64,000 nt of DNA from Paenibacillus sp. PAMC 26794 (GCF_000316035.1 NZ_ANHX01000017.1:124001-188000), one strand, 5' to 3'; shown: positions 44,838-55,320, counted from the stretch's first letter. A program made the numbers and translations. The notes: generated by a model from the letters alone, not told the origin.

Positions 44838-46556
44838 CTATTTATTCCTCAAACCGTTGTCTTCACGGAGGGTCAATTCAAATCTCATCTTGTTCGCAGT
44901 CTTCCCAGGTACATAACGATAGATGATCTCCGCATGATTCACGTACATTAACACGGTTGGTCCAGGCGCTTCAGCCTTCACGGTACACGTAAGTCCAGGA
45001 AACTGCCATAACGCTGGTGTAATGTCCTGCTGCCGAAGGGATGGCCCTCTGATTTCAAAATAAACGTCGATCTCTTCCGCCGTATCCAGTTCCATATCAA
45101 TGGTTAACGAATCTGGCGTGAGATCCGCATCGAACGTTACTCCGCGTAGATGACTGTTCCACCCCTCGCCTACCTCACGGCGGATCAAGCGAAGATAATA
45201 ACGCTCCCCCGTCTCTGTCTGCCAGTGGATCGTGGCGGGATGCATCTGGCCGTTGGTATTCACACTTCCCGACATGGCCCCGATCATCCGGTGTTCTCCG
45301 ATCCAGGCTTTGGCTGTACACAAATTCCGATTGGACGTTGGATCATTGCGCTCACACAGCTCCATGAACTGTTTCTGCACAAGACGATCCTCTTGATGAG
45401 CCTTGAAATACGGCACGGCTTCAGCGGGCACATCCACCCCAAGGAGCGCAATCAGTGGATCATGGCCTGACTCACAGTTGATTTCTGTGAGATATTCATA
45501 CCCTTCACCAAGCAAGAGATAGATAAATACACCGATCGAACTATGCTCTCGCATCTCCATGTCGTACGCCCGAGAGAATGGGCCGGAGAGATTCTCTAGG
45601 TTGGCATTGTAATATAGCGCAATGTTATTCCACAGCCCATGTTCAATCCGGTGTCCAATTTCAATCAAACGTTCGGTGAGTGCATACTTTCGATACATGC
45701 CAAGCACGGACAGATCCACCCCGTAATACGTTGTCGTATTGAACTCCGCGAATGTACCGTTGTATTGTCCAAACTCTTTCATTAATCCCTCTGCCTGTTC
45801 ATCGGAATGCTGAATCCAATCTGTTCGGTTCAAGCGATGGCCGTAGTAGTGGGTGATGAAAATATGCATTAACTCAATATTTGTATTCATGGGGATTACG
45901 TCCGATAACCTGCGTTCTATTGACCCTTGGACAGCCAACTCCATCGAATAGTCCATCCGTTTCATGAGTGTCTCCGGCATAAGTTCGGCGAATTCGGCAG
46001 TTACGACCACACAGACACAAGCAATAAACTCGCGCCAGTTGGGATCATAACTGATCCAGACCGGTGGCAGAACCTGATTCACCGCCAAATGAAACAGTTG
46101 TTTAAGTTGCTTGGGATCTGCCGCCTCTGTGAGCAGAGAGCCCTCTTCCTGTAGTTTATGGATAAACTGCGCAGACACCTTCTCAAAGGTGCGTTCCAGG
46201 AAATAGGCCGTGCCTGGCGCAAAAGATTTCCAAGCATAGTGACCCGCTGGTGGATGCACATCAGTTGGTCGGGTCGCGAAGGTTCCGTGATAGATCTCAT
46301 CCGGAGTGTCATATTGATAATCAAGCACCTTGTGGAACACCCGTATCGCGCGTTCCACATCACCAGGCTCATTTCGAATCAACAACCCGAGCGCATAATG
46401 TGCACTCGCTCGTGTGCTGTGCTGCGATGAATCCTCCTCTTCAAAATTCCGAAGCAGATCCATTTCCTTGTCATAGAAGCTATCCATCATCAACATGGAC
46501 TGATTTACAAGATACTGTTGCTCTTTCGACATCTTCTCTACCATTCGTTGTGTCAT
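44838..46556 (-). CDS. Conserved hypothetical protein of the sugar-uptake locus (alpha/alpha-barrel type)
   Basis: 572 residues, no signal peptide. I do not recognise a named family. The first ~380 residues are helical with many aromatic residues (RASAHYALGLLIRN; WISYDPNWREFIACVCVV; MHIFITHYYGHRLNRTDW; FAEFNTTTYYGVDLSVLGMY), the pattern of an alpha/alpha-toroid as in heparinase/alginate-lyase-like and other glycan-processing enzymes. The last ~190 residues are beta-rich. Tyr/His/Asn clusters such as FNTTTYYG may form an active site. Follows the ABC permease gene by 22 bases with GGAGG upstream, so it is in the sugar operon and probably acts on the imported oligosaccharide. Confidence 0.7.
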   Translation of the reverse strand: MTQRMVEKMSKEQQYLVNQSMLMMDSFYDKEMDLLRNFEEEDSSQHSTRASAHYALGLLIRNEPGDVERAIRVFHKVLDYQYDTPDEIYHGTFATRPTDVHPPAGHYAWKSFAPGTAYFLERTFEKVSAQFIHKLQEEGSLLTEAADPKQLKQLFHLAVNQVLPPVWISYDPNWREFIACVCVVVTAEFAELMPETLMKRMDYSMELAVQGSIERRLSDVIPMNTNIELMHIFITHYYGHRLNRTDWIQHSDEQAEGLMKEFGQYNGTFAEFNTTTYYGVDLSVLGMYRKYALTERLIEIGHRIEHGLWNNIALYYNANLENLSGPFSRAYDMEMREHSSIGVFIYLLLGEGYEYLTEINCESGHDPLIALLGVDVPAEAVPYFKAHQEDRLVQKQFMELCERNDPTSNRNLCTAKAWIGEHRMIGAMSGSVNTNGQMHPATIHWQTETGERYYLRLIRREVGEGWNSHLRGVTFDADLTPDSLTIDMELDTAEEIDVYFEIRGPSLRQQDITPALWQFPGLTCTVKAEAPGPTVLMYVNHAEIIYRYVPGKTANKMRFELTLREDNGLRNK

Positions 46557-46578
46557 ATCATGCGACCTCCCGAGACTG

Positions 46579-47451
46579 TTAACCTTTTACAGCACCTACC
46601 ATTACGCCACTGATAAAGTACCGCTGCAACCACGGATACACAAGCAGGATCGGTAACGTGGAGAATATAACGCTGGCTGCTTTCAGACTCTCAGGCAGGA
46701 CCTGAACGGCGCCGATTCCTTCGTTCTGCATCAGTTCTGTAATCTGGTTTTGCTGAATCATCTGATACAACTTCAATTGCAAAGGATATAGTTCAGGTTT
46801 CGTAATATACATGAGTGCATCCTGGAAACCATTCCACCGTCCTACCGCGTAAAATAGGCTCAGTGTCGCCATAACCGGAAGGGATAGCGGTAGAATAATA
46901 CGCATAAGGGTTCCGAAGTGGCTGCTTCCATCAATGCCCGCCGCTTCTTCGAGACTTTCGGGAATCCCTCGGAAGAAGGTAATGAGGATGATCATATAGA
47001 ACGGACTAATCAATCCAGGCAGAATAAGTCCCCATGTGCTATCGAGTAGATGCAGATTTTTGATCAGAATGTACTCGGGAATAATACCCCCACTGAAGAA
47101 CATCGTCACCACAATGACAAGCATGAACCACTTGCGCCCCTTCAGATTACTTTTCGCCAGTGGATAAGCTGCTGCAATGGTCATCGCCATGCTTAGCACC
47201 GTACTCAGGACGGTTAGCCAAATCGTATAAATGAGGGAACGAATCATCGATCCATCTGCAAATACTTTGGTATACGCCTCAAAAGATAACTCTTTGGGGA
47301 AAAAGGAAACTTCTCCTGAACCGATCGCCCGGTTCGAGCTGAGCGAGATCGCAATAATATGAATGAATGGTGCAAGACACAGCACCATCGTAATGATAAT
47401 AAGAATGACGTTTACCGTGTTGAATATTCGATTCGCCATGTTTTCAGACAT
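46579..47451 (-). CDS. CUT1 sugar ABC transporter permease (MalG/LplC type)
   Basis: 290 residues with six helices and the EAA loop EAAGIDGSSHFGTLMRIILP in the last third. The N-terminus NTVNVILIIITMVLCLAPFI and C-terminus VYPWLQRYFISGVMVGAVKG are typical of the YtcP/LplC subgroup. AAGGAG lies 8 bases upstream. Pairs with the preceding permease; no ATPase gene is nearby, as is common because MsmX-type ATPases are shared. Confidence 0.92.
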   Translation of the reverse strand: MSENMANRIFNTVNVILIIITMVLCLAPFIHIIAISLSSNRAIGSGEVSFFPKELSFEAYTKVFADGSMIRSLIYTIWLTVLSTVLSMAMTIAAAYPLAKSNLKGRKWFMLVIVVTMFFSGGIIPEYILIKNLHLLDSTWGLILPGLISPFYMIILITFFRGIPESLEEAAGIDGSSHFGTLMRIILPLSLPVMATLSLFYAVGRWNGFQDALMYITKPELYPLQLKLYQMIQQNQITELMQNEGIGAVQVLPESLKAASVIFSTLPILLVYPWLQRYFISGVMVGAVKG

Positions 47452-47489
47452 CTCACTCACTCCTTACAGATCATATGTGAATCAATCCA

Positions 47490-48392
47490 CTACATAATGC
47501 TCTCATCGGTCAATTTCTTGGACGTATAGTTTGCCCCGAGTATGAAGACAAGTCCAACTAATGCCTGGAACAAACCTACAGCCGTTGCGAGCGTAACCTG
47601 ACCAGATTGTAAACCGACACGATAGACAAATGTGCTGAGCACATCCGAGTATTCACGTACAGCCACGTTCCCTATAATAAATGGTCGGTCAAAGCCGATG
47701 GAGATCATGTTGCCGACATTGATGATCAATAACGTAACAATCGTCGTTTTGATGCCTGGCAAGGAGATGTGCCAGATTCTGCGTAGCCGACTTGCTCCAT
47801 CCACTTCTGCAGCTTCATACAGTTCCCGGTTAATCCCCGTCAGGGATGCCAGATACAGAATCGTACCCCAGCCTGCACTCTGCCACACACCTACCGCAAG
47901 ATACGTGAAGAGCCAATAGTTTTTGTCTGAAAGGAATGGCAATGGATCGAATCCCATGCTCATTAAGATATTGTTAATGAAACCGGATTGCGTACCGAAT
48001 ACCTGAAGTACGATCCCTCCAATAATAACCCACGAAATAAAGTGAGGAATGTACAGTAAGGTCTGTGCCAACTTTTTGAACCAAGCCTTCTTCAGCTCGA
48101 ACAATAAGATGGCCAGTATAAGTGGCGCCGGGAAGGAGACCAGTAGATCCAGCATGTTAAGCACTAACGTGTTGCGTAATGCCGTGTAGAATCCCTGATT
48201 TTGAAACACTTCTCTGAATGCATCCAAGCCAATCCACTCACTACCGGCGATCCCTTGAAAGAAGTTAAAGTCCTTGAACGCAATCTGCACGCCATACATT
48301 GGCCCATACTTGAAAATAATGAAGTAGATCATGGGCAGTAGGAGCAACGCATATAGTTGCCAGTTTCTGCGGAAATAGATGCTTGTTTTCAT
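47490..48392 (-). CDS. CUT1 sugar ABC transporter permease (LplB type)
   Basis: 300 residues with six helices. Segments YFRRNWQLYALLLLPMIYFI, YGPMYGVQIAFKDFNFFQGI and the EAA loop EAAEVDGASRLRRIWHISLP identify the YteP/LplB subgroup used for complex polysaccharide fragments. Start moved to ATG 48392, which has a GGGGGAAGG site. Middle gene of the operon binding protein - permease - permease - unknown protein. Confidence 0.92.
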   Translation of the reverse strand: MKTSIYFRRNWQLYALLLLPMIYFIIFKYGPMYGVQIAFKDFNFFQGIAGSEWIGLDAFREVFQNQGFYTALRNTLVLNMLDLLVSFPAPLILAILLFELKKAWFKKLAQTLLYIPHFISWVIIGGIVLQVFGTQSGFINNILMSMGFDPLPFLSDKNYWLFTYLAVGVWQSAGWGTILYLASLTGINRELYEAAEVDGASRLRRIWHISLPGIKTTIVTLLIINVGNMISIGFDRPFIIGNVAVREYSDVLSTFVYRVGLQSGQVTLATAVGLFQALVGLVFILGANYTSKKLTDESIM

Positions 48393-48503
48393 AAACCTTC
48401 CCCCCATGTCATTCAGGATTCTTCATCAAGGCGATGTTGCCATCGCCCTAATGAAATCCCTGTTCTTTGTTGTCATACACATTAGATGTGATCTCTACTC
48501 TAC

Positions 48504-50105
48504 TTATTTCATCGCTTTGTAAGCTTCTGTACGTTCATCCAGGATTGCTTGGCCACCGCTCGCCATGTAATCCTTCATCATGCTGTCATACGTGGCTTCA
48601 AAATCAGCGGGTTTGGAAATGGTTGTTTTCACGAAAAACTCCATAAACTTGTCTTTTAAGCCGTTACCGTAACGTGCTTCTGCCTCAATCGGTTTGGAGA
48701 AACGTACCGGTTGAATGGTGTCCGTGTTAGAGATCGCTACCGACTTACGCATATCATCCCGATACTTCGACTCTACCTGTACGACGTAGGCCTCTTCATT
48801 TTTCTTGTCATCCCCAACGTATTTACCGTTCACGATAATGGCAATGTCACCGGAATTATAGATACGGCCTGCAATTTCAGGAGAAGCATCATCTTTGATC
48901 AGTGGTACCCCATCCACAAGTTCATAGTTCTCGTTTTCAACACCGAATTGCAGGTCGAACAGGTTGTTGCCCGAAGCCATCCAATCCAGATACTTCATCG
49001 CGGCTTCCGCATTTTTGCTCGATTTCGGGATCATCACATACATCGCATTGGGTGCATATGCCGGTTTGGCAAATTTGCCTTCCGAGTTTTTGAATGCATC
49101 AATCGGTGTCATCACTGCACCAGGTTGATTGGTTTGCAGGTTTTTGTACGTACCGGAGATATAAATCTCCCCTGCATCCTCAGTGTAGAATCCAACTTTG
49201 CCGTTAGACACATCTTCCCACAGCTTTTTCTTGTCTTTGTCGAGTCCAAAGTCCTTGCTCATTAATCCTTCATTATAAAGTGTGTTCATATATTTCAGGG
49301 CATCCTTGAAACCAGGCAACAACGTTGGATAGTCATTGGAACCCAGTTGTTGCGTTAATGTATATTTTTGTTCTTCCGTCAGTGGTTCAATGAATGACCA
49401 GATCAGGGGTTCATATTGAGCCGAGGCAATCGACATCCCCATTGGGATAAGTCCTGTGCCAACCTTACCCGGATCTTTTTCCTTAAAGGCCTTCAGTGTT
49501 GTATGCAGCTCCTCAGCTGTCTCAGGTGAAGGCAATCCGAGCGCATCCAGCCAGTCCTGACGAACATAGGATGCGTACTTGCCAAGTACAAGACGTTTAC
49601 CTGGAACCGCAAACTGTTGTCCATCGTATTGACCGTAGGCCAGCGTTTCATCTCCCAGGAACTTCTTCAGGTAAGGACCACTTTGATTGATCAGATCCGT
49701 AAGTTCGGTCAGACCTCCTTGCTCTGCATAACGGTTGAATGTTCCCGAATCGTAGGTAAAGACGATATCAGGTACTTCAGAGCCACTCGCCATCAGAACG
49801 TTAAGCTTCTGAACTTCCTCCGAGCGTGGTACCGGAACAAATTGAACATCGATGTTGTTTGGATCACCAAACTTCTCTTGAATGAAGCGAGTCAGATAAC
49901 TGTCCGAAATGGTGTAGCCCGCCGGTGTGTTTCCCCGGTCGAAGATTTCCACTTTCAAAGTCGTTTTTTCCCCCGAACCCGACTCTCCTGATGAAGATGT
50001 TGATTCGCTTCCTGACGAACATGCAGATAATAATAGAGTGAATGCTGTTACCACTGCGAGGATTGAACTTGCCTTGCCTGCCTTACGTCTTTGAAATAAT
50101 CTCAT
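48504..50105 (-). CDS. Extracellular sugar-binding lipoprotein (LplA/YtcQ type)
   Basis: 533 residues. Lipoprotein signal with lipobox LLSAC, Ser/Gly linker, then a binding domain: VEIFDRGNTPAGYTISDSYL, VPRSEEVQKLNVLMASGSEV and PDIVFTYDSGTFNRYAEQGG. Size near 530 residues is typical of the long binding proteins of Paenibacillus CUT1 transporters that import oligosaccharides from pectin, xylan or similar glycans. ATG 50105 has an AAAGG site. First gene of the uptake operon. Confidence 0.9.
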   Translation of the reverse strand: MRLFQRRKAGKASSILAVVTAFTLLLSACSSGSESTSSSGESGSGEKTTLKVEIFDRGNTPAGYTISDSYLTRFIQEKFGDPNNIDVQFVPVPRSEEVQKLNVLMASGSEVPDIVFTYDSGTFNRYAEQGGLTELTDLINQSGPYLKKFLGDETLAYGQYDGQQFAVPGKRLVLGKYASYVRQDWLDALGLPSPETAEELHTTLKAFKEKDPGKVGTGLIPMGMSIASAQYEPLIWSFIEPLTEEQKYTLTQQLGSNDYPTLLPGFKDALKYMNTLYNEGLMSKDFGLDKDKKKLWEDVSNGKVGFYTEDAGEIYISGTYKNLQTNQPGAVMTPIDAFKNSEGKFAKPAYAPNAMYVMIPKSSKNAEAAMKYLDWMASGNNLFDLQFGVENENYELVDGVPLIKDDASPEIAGRIYNSGDIAIIVNGKYVGDDKKNEEAYVVQVESKYRDDMRKSVAISNTDTIQPVRFSKPIEAEARYGNGLKDKFMEFFVKTTISKPADFEATYDSMMKDYMASGGQAILDERTEAYKAMK

Positions 50106-50693
50106 TTGACCTTTCCCCTTTCGCACACTCTCTGAATGAATTCACATGATTGCCACTCCACTTTGTTCATCTCATTTCGTTGCAACTGTGAATGTCACTA
50201 ATCATTACATATAATCCGATAATCAGACAATAAACTATTTTCAAAATGTAAAATCCACGGTTTTTAAGTTAAATAAAGCGATATATAAACATATTTCCTG
50301 ACAATATACAATTTTCACACCTTTAATGTTAACTATAATAACATATTGTGTTCTGTTCATTTCGATTTCTTATACACAATCTGGCATCACCCAGCTTGCA
50401 ATAATCCTTTTTCCATTAAATCTCTCTTCAAAAAAAGAAAAAAGAGACCACATCTTATGTGATCTCCTTGTTTAGCAACACGTGTAGAACGATTCGTCGC
50501 ACTAATCCCTTGGCGGAAGATTAAACTTCACTTGACCAAACAACGTATCGATGGCATTTCCCGCATGTAAAAAATCTCCTGCAAAGGATGATAAGGTTAC
50601 GGACCTTATTGCCTCATACAGGAGATTTCATAGATATCTCTAGGATTATTGGATTTTACCCGATACTCGGATGTTCTAACACGTGCAATCCCG
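50106..50693. other. 588-bp intergenic region between AraC gene and sugar-uptake operon
   Basis: Contains the AraC terminator (50569-50629) and, next to the binding-protein gene, its AT-rich promoter region. A second hairpin (GACCACAT/ATGTGATC) lies near 50446-50465. A short minus-strand open stretch before 50510 reads like a protein C-terminus but has no start. Confidence 0.5.
50569..50629 (-). terminator. Terminator after the membrane AraC regulator
   Basis: AAATCTCCTG pairs with CAGGAGATTT, with inner ATAAGGT/ACCTTAT; the minus-strand 3' side is TTTTTT. Confidence 0.85.
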
Positions 50694-52937
50694 TTATTGA
50701 TCGCTTTGTTTTCCACTCTGCTTTCGATAATCCCCTGGTGTCACGCCCATGATCCGTTTAAATACTCTGCCGAAGGAAATGGCATTGGCATAACCCACTT
50801 GCAGAGCAATATCCTGAACAGCCATATCGGATGCAGACAACAGACGACAGGCCTTTTCGACCCTCAATTTCACCAGAAAATCAACAAACTTCATCTCAAA
50901 CTCTTCCTTGAACAGATAACTCGCATATTTGCCCGAGATTTGGAACCGATCACTCAGATGTTTCAGCGACAGATCCGGATCATCAAAATGCTCTTCAATA
51001 TATATCCGCAGCTCGTTGATCATCGCGCGATGACTTTTCGTTTCATTTACAGATACATAATTGCGATAGACCTCTTTAAGCCACTCCTGCAAAATATCTT
51101 GAATCCCCTCCAGTGTCTCCACCTGCCGGATATCACTGCGAAGACGAGTCAGGATTTCCTCGGCAAATTGGCTTTGCAACCGCTCAGACAGCTCCCCGAA
51201 TTCACGGGACAACATCTGGATTAACGCCTGCAGCAACATGCGAATATCGTTATCCGTAATCTGATCTTCGCTGAACGCAACAAACATCTGGTCCAGCTGT
51301 GTTCGCCAACCATCACCGGTTAGTCTGAATTCACGGACAAAGTCTGCGAGCATCTGCAAATACTTGTACGATTGCAGCTCAATACGATCCGGCAGTTGCT
51401 CACTGAGAACGATCGCATCTTTACCAAGGGTAAGTCTATGCTGCAAACCCGCATCTGCACTCGCATAGGATCGAGTAATCTCCTCCCAGCCCGATACGGT
51501 TCGTCCAATCCCGAACGTAAACCGTAAGCGGAAGTTTTCCGCAATCCACATATGCATCTGTTTAGCCAGATCCATAAGCAATTCACGGTCCAGTCCTTCC
51601 TGCTCATCCGATGTAATCACCACAATAAGCCTTCGGTTCCCAAACCATTCAGCCCAACCACCGAACTGAGTCTCGTTCTGCACAAGTTCTTCCACTACGT
51701 TCATGAGCGCAATCTTCAGAATATTCTGATTGGTCGAGAGATCGTCACCATTCATCTCCGCAATGAGGACAGCAACACTCACTGGTTCCATGAATCGTTC
51801 CTCTAGCGGTTGCAGATGGCGAAGTCGCTGACGGAACGAATCCATTCGCTCTCCTTCCATCAGATCAACAAGCAACTGTCTGCGATGAATCAGCAAGTTT
51901 TCATGATGTTGTTTCTCATAGTCAACCGTCTGAGCAATCAGATGTTCCAGCGCACGATCGATGAGTGCCAGTTCATCCTTGACGGATGGAGCTGCTTCAT
52001 CCTCCTCGGCACGTGGCTGTAACGCCTGAATTCGATTCATGATGAGCTGGATGGGCCGCGTATTTCTGCGCGTAATGTAGATTAGTCCCGCCACCGCACC
52101 AACAATCGTTAATAAACCAATACCGATCCACACATAAGAAACAAGGGATACCCATGAATACAGTTGTCCGGATTGAATACCACTCTCAAAGACCAGACCA
52201 AGCTTGTCCGCAGTCACACGATTAAGAATTTCGCCTGCTGAAGGGTCCATTTGATGCGCGGTATAGATCAGATTATCACTCTTATCCCGAACTTGAAGAA
52301 CAGATAACTTTTCATTGGTCATGTTATCAATCTGCCGTTCTACTGCATACATGCGGATGGTAATGACGAGCAGTCCTTCCCCGCCCCACGGTAAAGGAAG
52401 CCACTTATTCATGCTAATCACCTGTGAATGTACGTCGAAGGAACGTTCCTTATAATCACGTGGCAGGTTCCAACCGAGATTCTCCCGATCTTTCAAGGCT
52501 TGCTCAATATAGGCGCGATCTTCGAAATCTTCCAAACGCATCATGCCTCTGGGCGTAAGAATCTGGGAATCGGACATGCGATAGAGATAAATGGATTGAA
52601 TCATATCCTGCTGATCCAGCATACGTCCCAGCCCACTTGCCGCATCATAGATGAATTGACTCGATAATTGTCCCTGTCCAGCTTCCAAAAAGCGACTATA
52701 TGTTTTGTTCGCACCAATGTCTTCAAGCAACCGAAGTTCAATGTCGCTTAGCGATCGCTCCAGTGTATCCACGATATAGCGGGTGGAAATCATGTCGGCT
52801 TTTTGCGTTTCGTTACGTGAGAGTTCGTTGACAATCAGGAAGGAGAGAAAGATCAGAATGGAAATCGTAAGCAGAAAAATAGGAAAATACGAATACATCA
52901 ACTTGGTGTGCCAATTCCGCTTCAGATTTACTTTCAT
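50694..52937 (-). CDS. Membrane-bound AraC-family regulator (YesN/YtdP type)
   Basis: 747 residues. Helix at ~12-35, extracellular sensor of about 230 residues, second helix ~265-290, a short HAMP-like linker and ~300 cytoplasmic residues, then a C-terminal AraC helix-turn-helix (LSLKHLSDRFQISGKYASYL; VQDIALQVGYANAISFGRVF; GVTPGDYRK). Such regulators sense the extracellular sugar and activate the adjacent transporter operon. It is upstream of, and in line with, the binding-protein gene. Start has AAGGAG 9 bases upstream. It lies 21 bases after the MFS gene, so it may be part of that transcript too. Confidence 0.9.
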   Translation of the reverse strand: MKVNLKRNWHTKLMYSYFPIFLLTISILIFLSFLIVNELSRNETQKADMISTRYIVDTLERSLSDIELRLLEDIGANKTYSRFLEAGQGQLSSQFIYDAASGLGRMLDQQDMIQSIYLYRMSDSQILTPRGMMRLEDFEDRAYIEQALKDRENLGWNLPRDYKERSFDVHSQVISMNKWLPLPWGGEGLLVITIRMYAVERQIDNMTNEKLSVLQVRDKSDNLIYTAHQMDPSAGEILNRVTADKLGLVFESGIQSGQLYSWVSLVSYVWIGIGLLTIVGAVAGLIYITRRNTRPIQLIMNRIQALQPRAEEDEAAPSVKDELALIDRALEHLIAQTVDYEKQHHENLLIHRRQLLVDLMEGERMDSFRQRLRHLQPLEERFMEPVSVAVLIAEMNGDDLSTNQNILKIALMNVVEELVQNETQFGGWAEWFGNRRLIVVITSDEQEGLDRELLMDLAKQMHMWIAENFRLRFTFGIGRTVSGWEEITRSYASADAGLQHRLTLGKDAIVLSEQLPDRIELQSYKYLQMLADFVREFRLTGDGWRTQLDQMFVAFSEDQITDNDIRMLLQALIQMLSREFGELSERLQSQFAEEILTRLRSDIRQVETLEGIQDILQEWLKEVYRNYVSVNETKSHRAMINELRIYIEEHFDDPDLSLKHLSDRFQISGKYASYLFKEEFEMKFVDFLVKLRVEKACRLLSASDMAVQDIALQVGYANAISFGRVFKRIMGVTPGDYRKQSGKQSDQ

Positions 52938-52958
52938 AGGCTCCAGCTCCTTCCATCC

Positions 52959-54182
52959 CTATTCTAATGAGTATGCTCTTCTCTGTTCTTTAGCCTGCCT
53001 GCTGACGATATACAGAATCACTGATCCTAGTGCCGCACTGATCGTGCAAGCCAGGTACATCAGTGATGGACCGCCGGAATCGAGCAAATATCCGTTAAGC
53101 ATATTACCAACAATTCCGCCCAGGCCAGCAAACACCATGTTAAATAAACTTTGACCTGTGGCCTGCATCTCCCGTCCCGTAACGGAAGCCACATATTCCA
53201 CTGCTGCGATATAAAAGAATCCGAAGGATAACCCATGCAGCACCTGAACGCCAATCATAACCTCAGGTGTCGGCCATAGCCACTGTATTCCCCAACGTAA
53301 CATATACGCCCCCGCTGCAAGCAGCATCGTCCGTTCATGTCCCCATTTTCGGAGTATGAATGCTGCTGCCAACATGGATGGAACATTGGTGATCGATGCC
53401 AGCAATAGCGCTGTACCTGTCATCGTCACAGAACCGCCAGCCATCTGAAATGAAATAACAAAAAAGGAGTTAAACGCAGTGAGCGTTTGGTTAACCAGGA
53501 AACAACCTGTTAGAAATAGAAGGAATGTCCGGTTTCGGAGCAATCTTGCCAAACCTACGGAGAAGGTTACCGAGGACGAGGATATGCTCGTCTGCCGGGG
53601 AAGTGTACTTGCCAGTATAGCGCTCAGAATGTTAAATAGGAGAAATGGCAGCCATAACATGTGAATGGAAAACTGGGAGAGATACATCCCTGCGGCAAAT
53701 CCGCCAACTCCCGTTCCTATGCTGCCGAAGAGTCGGATCATGCCATATGAGGTGTTCGCGGTTCTCGCGGCGGTAACCGCATAGGAGTCAGCCACGGGTA
53801 TTTGAGTCACTTGGAATATAGTGCATAAAGTATAAATCAATATTAATATAAAGTACACTTGAATATTGTAGAAGTACGCTAACGATGCAGGAACAAGCAG
53901 GCTGATTACCAGTACGAACCGTGTCTTTTTAAACTTATCTACCAGTATTCCCCATATAGGTTGAAGAATAATAGATACAAGTGTGCCAAACGCCATGATA
54001 AATCCGGTTTCTTTACTGGAAAAACCTTGTGCTACCAATATGGGATTAATGTACGGGTTAAACATCCCCCCGGCAAGCCCCATAAACAGATATAGGCCCT
54101 GCAATTGGAGTAAAACACGTTTTGCATCATTGGAATCGGCTTTTGTTTTCTCTGTGTAAGCCTTCATATGTCTACTTCTCAT
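52959..54182 (-). CDS. MFS transporter, LacY/phenylpropionate-permease-like
   Basis: 407 residues with about 12 helices. QLQGLYLFMGLAGGMFNPYI, FSSKETGFIMAFGTLVSIIL, GILVDKFKKTRFVL and GLSFGFFYIAAVEYVASVTG are typical of the MFS_1-like (PPP/LacY-like) subgroup. ATG 54182 has GGAG 6 bases upstream. Located between the ROK kinase and the AraC regulator, probably cotranscribed with the two ROK genes; it may import the sugar phosphorylated by the kinase. Confidence 0.85.
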   Translation of the reverse strand: MRSRHMKAYTEKTKADSNDAKRVLLQLQGLYLFMGLAGGMFNPYINPILVAQGFSSKETGFIMAFGTLVSIILQPIWGILVDKFKKTRFVLVISLLVPASLAYFYNIQVYFILILIYTLCTIFQVTQIPVADSYAVTAARTANTSYGMIRLFGSIGTGVGGFAAGMYLSQFSIHMLWLPFLLFNILSAILASTLPRQTSISSSSVTFSVGLARLLRNRTFLLFLTGCFLVNQTLTAFNSFFVISFQMAGGSVTMTGTALLLASITNVPSMLAAAFILRKWGHERTMLLAAGAYMLRWGIQWLWPTPEVMIGVQVLHGLSFGFFYIAAVEYVASVTGREMQATGQSLFNMVFAGLGGIVGNMLNGYLLDSGGPSLMYLACTISAALGSVILYIVSRQAKEQRRAYSLE

Positions 54183-54231
54183 CCGGATCTCCATCCTTTA
54201 TTTCTGTAGTTGCTTCGCCTATTCTCTATTT

Positions 54232-55284
54232 TTATGTGCGTGTCAGACTCGACTTGATTGCAGCCAATGCCCCGATTGCTCCCGCTTTGTTCCCCAGTTC
54301 AGCTACAGCTATAAGTGTAGGCAGAACAGTGTAACGTTGGAGGCGTGTGCGCACTTCATTTAGATAATAGGATGGGTTGGATGCAGCCACGCCACCACCG
54401 ATCACTATAATGGAAGGATTGAGTAAAGCCGTAATATTCGCCAGACCTCTAGCCATATAACGCATGGGTAGTTCCAGAATCTCCAGGGCAGCAAGATCAC
54501 CCGACTCGGCTGCTTTGAATACATGCCTGGCTTCAATCTGTTCCGCTTCGCCTCCTGCCAGACTCATGATCAGGGATAAGGAACTTCTCTTTCCAGTAGC
54601 AAAATAATGCCTCGCCTGTTCGGTAATTCCCGTACCTGAAGTTAATTGCTCAAATACGCCAAAGGAATCCGCATCAGCAACGTAACCGGTATGAAGCCCT
54701 TTGTCTCCTGCAATGAAATGCCCAATCTCACCTGCTGCTCCATTCTGACCGCTGTAGAGTTGTCCATTCAGGATAAGAGCAGCTCCAATGCCCGTTCCAA
54801 CCGTGACCATCACACAGTGTTGATGTCCCTGCGCTGCCCCTTGATCATATTCTCCCATTGCAGCCAGATTCACATCATTGTCCAAAATGATATCCCCACT
54901 ATAATACTGCGCAATAACAGGGCGAATATCCTGCTCAGGCCACTGAAAAGCTGGAGCATTTCGCAGTATCCCCTCCCCCTGCAGAATCACACCAGGGAAT
55001 CCCAAGCCTGCACCGGAAAGTTGATCCAGACTGCATCCAACTTCGCGGCAGAATGTTTCCAATTCAGCGAATAACCATCGAAAGAACTCATCCGGCTGAT
55101 CACTGACAAGCGTAGGCAAGATACGTTCATGAACTTCATTTCCAGCCTGTTGTGATGACAAGAGCATTAATGTTTTGGTGCCTCCAATGTCAATACCTGC
55201 AATCCAGCCGGATGGATCACCTCCAACCGCACCATCCTGATTGGACTGATAATCATTACTTACGTTTTTCACGGATTCTGTCAT
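54232..55284 (-). CDS. ROK-family sugar kinase
   Basis: 350 residues, without a helix-turn-helix. ATP site: GWIAGIDIGGTKTLMLLSS near residue 26; sugar/catalytic segment IILDNDVNLAAMGEYDQG with catalytic Asp; then VTVGTGIGAALILNG and NGAAGEIGHFIAGD; IIVIGGGVAAS at the end. The zinc-binding CxCGxxGCxE that normally follows GEIGH is absent. Probably glucokinase- or fructokinase-like, but without the zinc motif the substrate is uncertain. Start has GAGGAGG upstream; 37 bases after the ROK repressor gene. Confidence 0.87.
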   Translation of the reverse strand: MTESVKNVSNDYQSNQDGAVGGDPSGWIAGIDIGGTKTLMLLSSQQAGNEVHERILPTLVSDQPDEFFRWLFAELETFCREVGCSLDQLSGAGLGFPGVILQGEGILRNAPAFQWPEQDIRPVIAQYYSGDIILDNDVNLAAMGEYDQGAAQGHQHCVMVTVGTGIGAALILNGQLYSGQNGAAGEIGHFIAGDKGLHTGYVADADSFGVFEQLTSGTGITEQARHYFATGKRSSLSLIMSLAGGEAEQIEARHVFKAAESGDLAALEILELPMRYMARGLANITALLNPSIIVIGGGVAASNPSYYLNEVRTRLQRYTVLPTLIAVAELGNKAGAIGALAAIKSSLTRT

Positions 55285-55320
55285 GCCTTTTTCCTCCTCA
55301 CATGTTGTATATCTAATGTC

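Noticed and set aside
50510..50640. Open stretch ending AGDFLHAGNAIDTLFGQVKF and a few residues more
   Set aside because: Protein-like, but it follows a stop, has no usable start codon and overlaps the AraC terminator; at most a gene remnant.
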